6,889 nucleotides of DNA from Micrococcaceae bacterium UBA6021. GTDB lineage: Bacteria; Actinomycetota; Actinomycetes; Actinomycetales; Micrococcaceae. Shown here piece after piece: positions 6,113-6,889 of this stretch (position 1 is its first letter; each line of letters begins with the position of its first letter). The notes below the pieces were generated by a model, which searched no databases, was not told the DNA's origin, and worked only from the letters and a program-made list of their open reading frames with translations. The stretch covers positions 2,246 through 9,134 of the forward strand of contig DIZT01000153.1 in assembly GCA_002427975.1 (NCBI GenBank), given 5' to 3'. The position numbers were made by a program, and so were the translations under genes.

Positions 6113-6660
6113 GTGGCGGATCCGATGAGCACCAGCCTTGAGAACGGGACTCTGTGACAAGGATGACCTTTGACACCATGGCACCACCGTCAGCCTGATC
6201 ATCAGGGGACGGTACTAAGAGGGCAGCGGGCCAGGAACGTTTGATCGGATCAAGAAAGTATTCGATGATACCGACAGCCGGTACACGCCGCACCGCGGCG
6301 ACGGAACCATCGACCTCTCCGGCGTGGTCAAGGGCTGGGCCATCGCCCAAGCCGCCGAGGTTTTGACCTCAGCGGGACTGGACAACTGGTGCATCAATGC
6401 CAGCCGCGATGTGCTGGCGAGCGGGACGAACCGGACCGGGCCTTGGACCGTAGGGATCGTCGACCCGGCCGAGCGTGGAGACCACATCTGGACGCAGACC
6501 ACCACGGGCAGCGGGCCGTTCCTCCAGGTCACCGTGCTCGCGGCCGACATCCCGGAAACCTATCCTGAACCCAAATGGGTCGCCTACCGTGGCCCACATC
6601 GGTATCGAGGGGCTTGACAATAAAGGCGCTATGCCGCAGACGCCCGAGGCAGATGCGAGG
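6113..6660 (+). pseudogene. Decayed apbE-like FAD:protein FMN transferase
   Basis: Intact ApbE moves FMN from FAD onto Thr of exported flavoproteins. Recognisable pieces in family order: a likely GTG start at 6113 after AAGGGA (6102-6107), closed by TGA at 6155; TRMTFDTM (from 6157) in a second frame; then GTTVSLII in a third frame, restored by assuming one lost G near 6180. In that third frame follow a TAA at 6216, TFDRIKKVFDDTDSRY (the ApbE N-terminal helix), and DLSGVVKGWAIAQAAEVL with NWCINASRDVLASG. Next come GPWTVGIVDPAERGDHIW and VTVLAADI, then a TGA at 6615. Roughly 80 residues are missing near 6294 and roughly 40 near 6472, including the conserved Thr-Ser-Gly metal-site region. IEGLDNKGAMPQTPEADA (from about 6604) in yet another frame may be the old C-terminus. 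It cannot make an active enzyme. Confidence 0.85.
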
Positions 6661-6889
6661 TTGACGCGGGCCGACTCAGGGACCGCTAGTCAGCACCTTC
6701 CTGAATGCTGGCCAATCGTGCGTGGATGGGAGCGCTTCGTGGCCGCACCACCCCAGAAAGGGCTCATAGGCTGCAGAAGGCCACTGGTCCTGCGAGCATT
6801 CGGGAGCACTGGGGCGAAAGACTCTAGCTGCGGGTCCCTGGCCGTGGTCGGGTTGAGCCGGGATCCTTTAGAGAATCGAGCAGCCCATG
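6661..6889. other. Right-end stretch with no supported gene
   Basis: One plus-strand frame stays open from 6454 to the window edge, but after the possible apbE remnant it uses many codons rare in this DNA (ATA, AGA, AGG, TTA) and resembles no family I know. The minus strand also gives only short, unrecognised frames. CAGGGACC (6677-6684) recurs inverted as GGTCCCTG (6833-6840), with GCTAG also shared just inside each copy. No tRNA, terminator or transposase remnant is evident. Confidence 0.5.
6677..6840. repeat. Imperfect inverted repeat bounding 164 bases
   Basis: The left arm reads CAGGGACC then GCTAG. The right arm, read in reverse complement, is CAGGGACC, CGCA, then GCTAG, so 13 bases match if a 4-base insertion is allowed. 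No target-site duplication is visible at the outer edges and no transposase lies inside. It could be the ends of a small dead element or chance. Confidence 0.25.

Noticed and set aside
5540..6157. Plus-strand frame of 205 codons over the FMN-protein gene
   Set aside because: It overlaps the end of the reductase and all of the FMN-binding gene in another frame; Arg-rich shadow without a domain.
6324..6617. A separate 97-residue gene starting at the GTG at 6324
   Set aside because: It begins mid-domain in the ApbE core (GVVKGWAI), and homologous sequence continues upstream of the GTG in the same frame, so it is a pseudogene fragment.
6778..6889. Possible tRNA or attachment site near the right edge
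   Set aside because: No cloverleaf arms, no CCA-type end and no integrase gene could be found.

Overview
The window is GC-rich DNA with actinobacterial habits: GTG starts, 4-base gene overlaps, and TANNNT -10 hexamers placed 6-7 bases before ATG codons (leaderless style). The closest resemblance I recognise is to soil Micrococcaceae such as Arthrobacter; this is an inference from protein flavour and gene order, not from a search.

Layout. (1) Positions 1-1741, minus strand: the first 580 codons of a heavy-metal P1B-type ATPase. It runs off the left edge, so its last membrane helices are outside the window. (2) 1742-1918: a divergent control region with the ATPase promoter and two sites resembling the DosR/DevR dormancy box (GGGAC-N4-GTCCC). 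(3) 1919-2203: a small YegP/DUF1508-type protein read away from the ATPase. (4) 2297-4203: an OmpR-type response regulator and its membrane sensor kinase, translationally coupled. (5) 4228-5634: a ferric-reductase-like membrane flavocytochrome with a FAD/NAD(P)H oxidoreductase domain. (6) 5631-6110: an exported FMN-binding-domain protein, overlapping the reductase gene by 4 bases. (7) 6113 to about 6660: the ruined remains of an apbE-like FAD:protein FMN transferase gene, with frameshifts, an in-frame stop and two internal deletions. (8) about 6660-6889: low-coding-potential DNA with an imperfect inverted repeat.

How it fits together. Blocks 4-7 look like one redox module. The two-component pair probably senses an envelope signal and controls a transmembrane electron-transfer chain. 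The flavocytochrome would take electrons from cytosolic NAD(P)H through FAD and heme to the outer face, where the exported FMN protein would receive them. ApbE would normally attach that FMN covalently, but here apbE is broken while its presumed substrate is intact. Blocks 1-3 look like a separate unit in which a metal pump and a YegP-like protein share a hypoxia/dormancy-type control region.

No tRNA, rRNA, CRISPR array, complete insertion sequence or convincing intrinsic terminator was seen.
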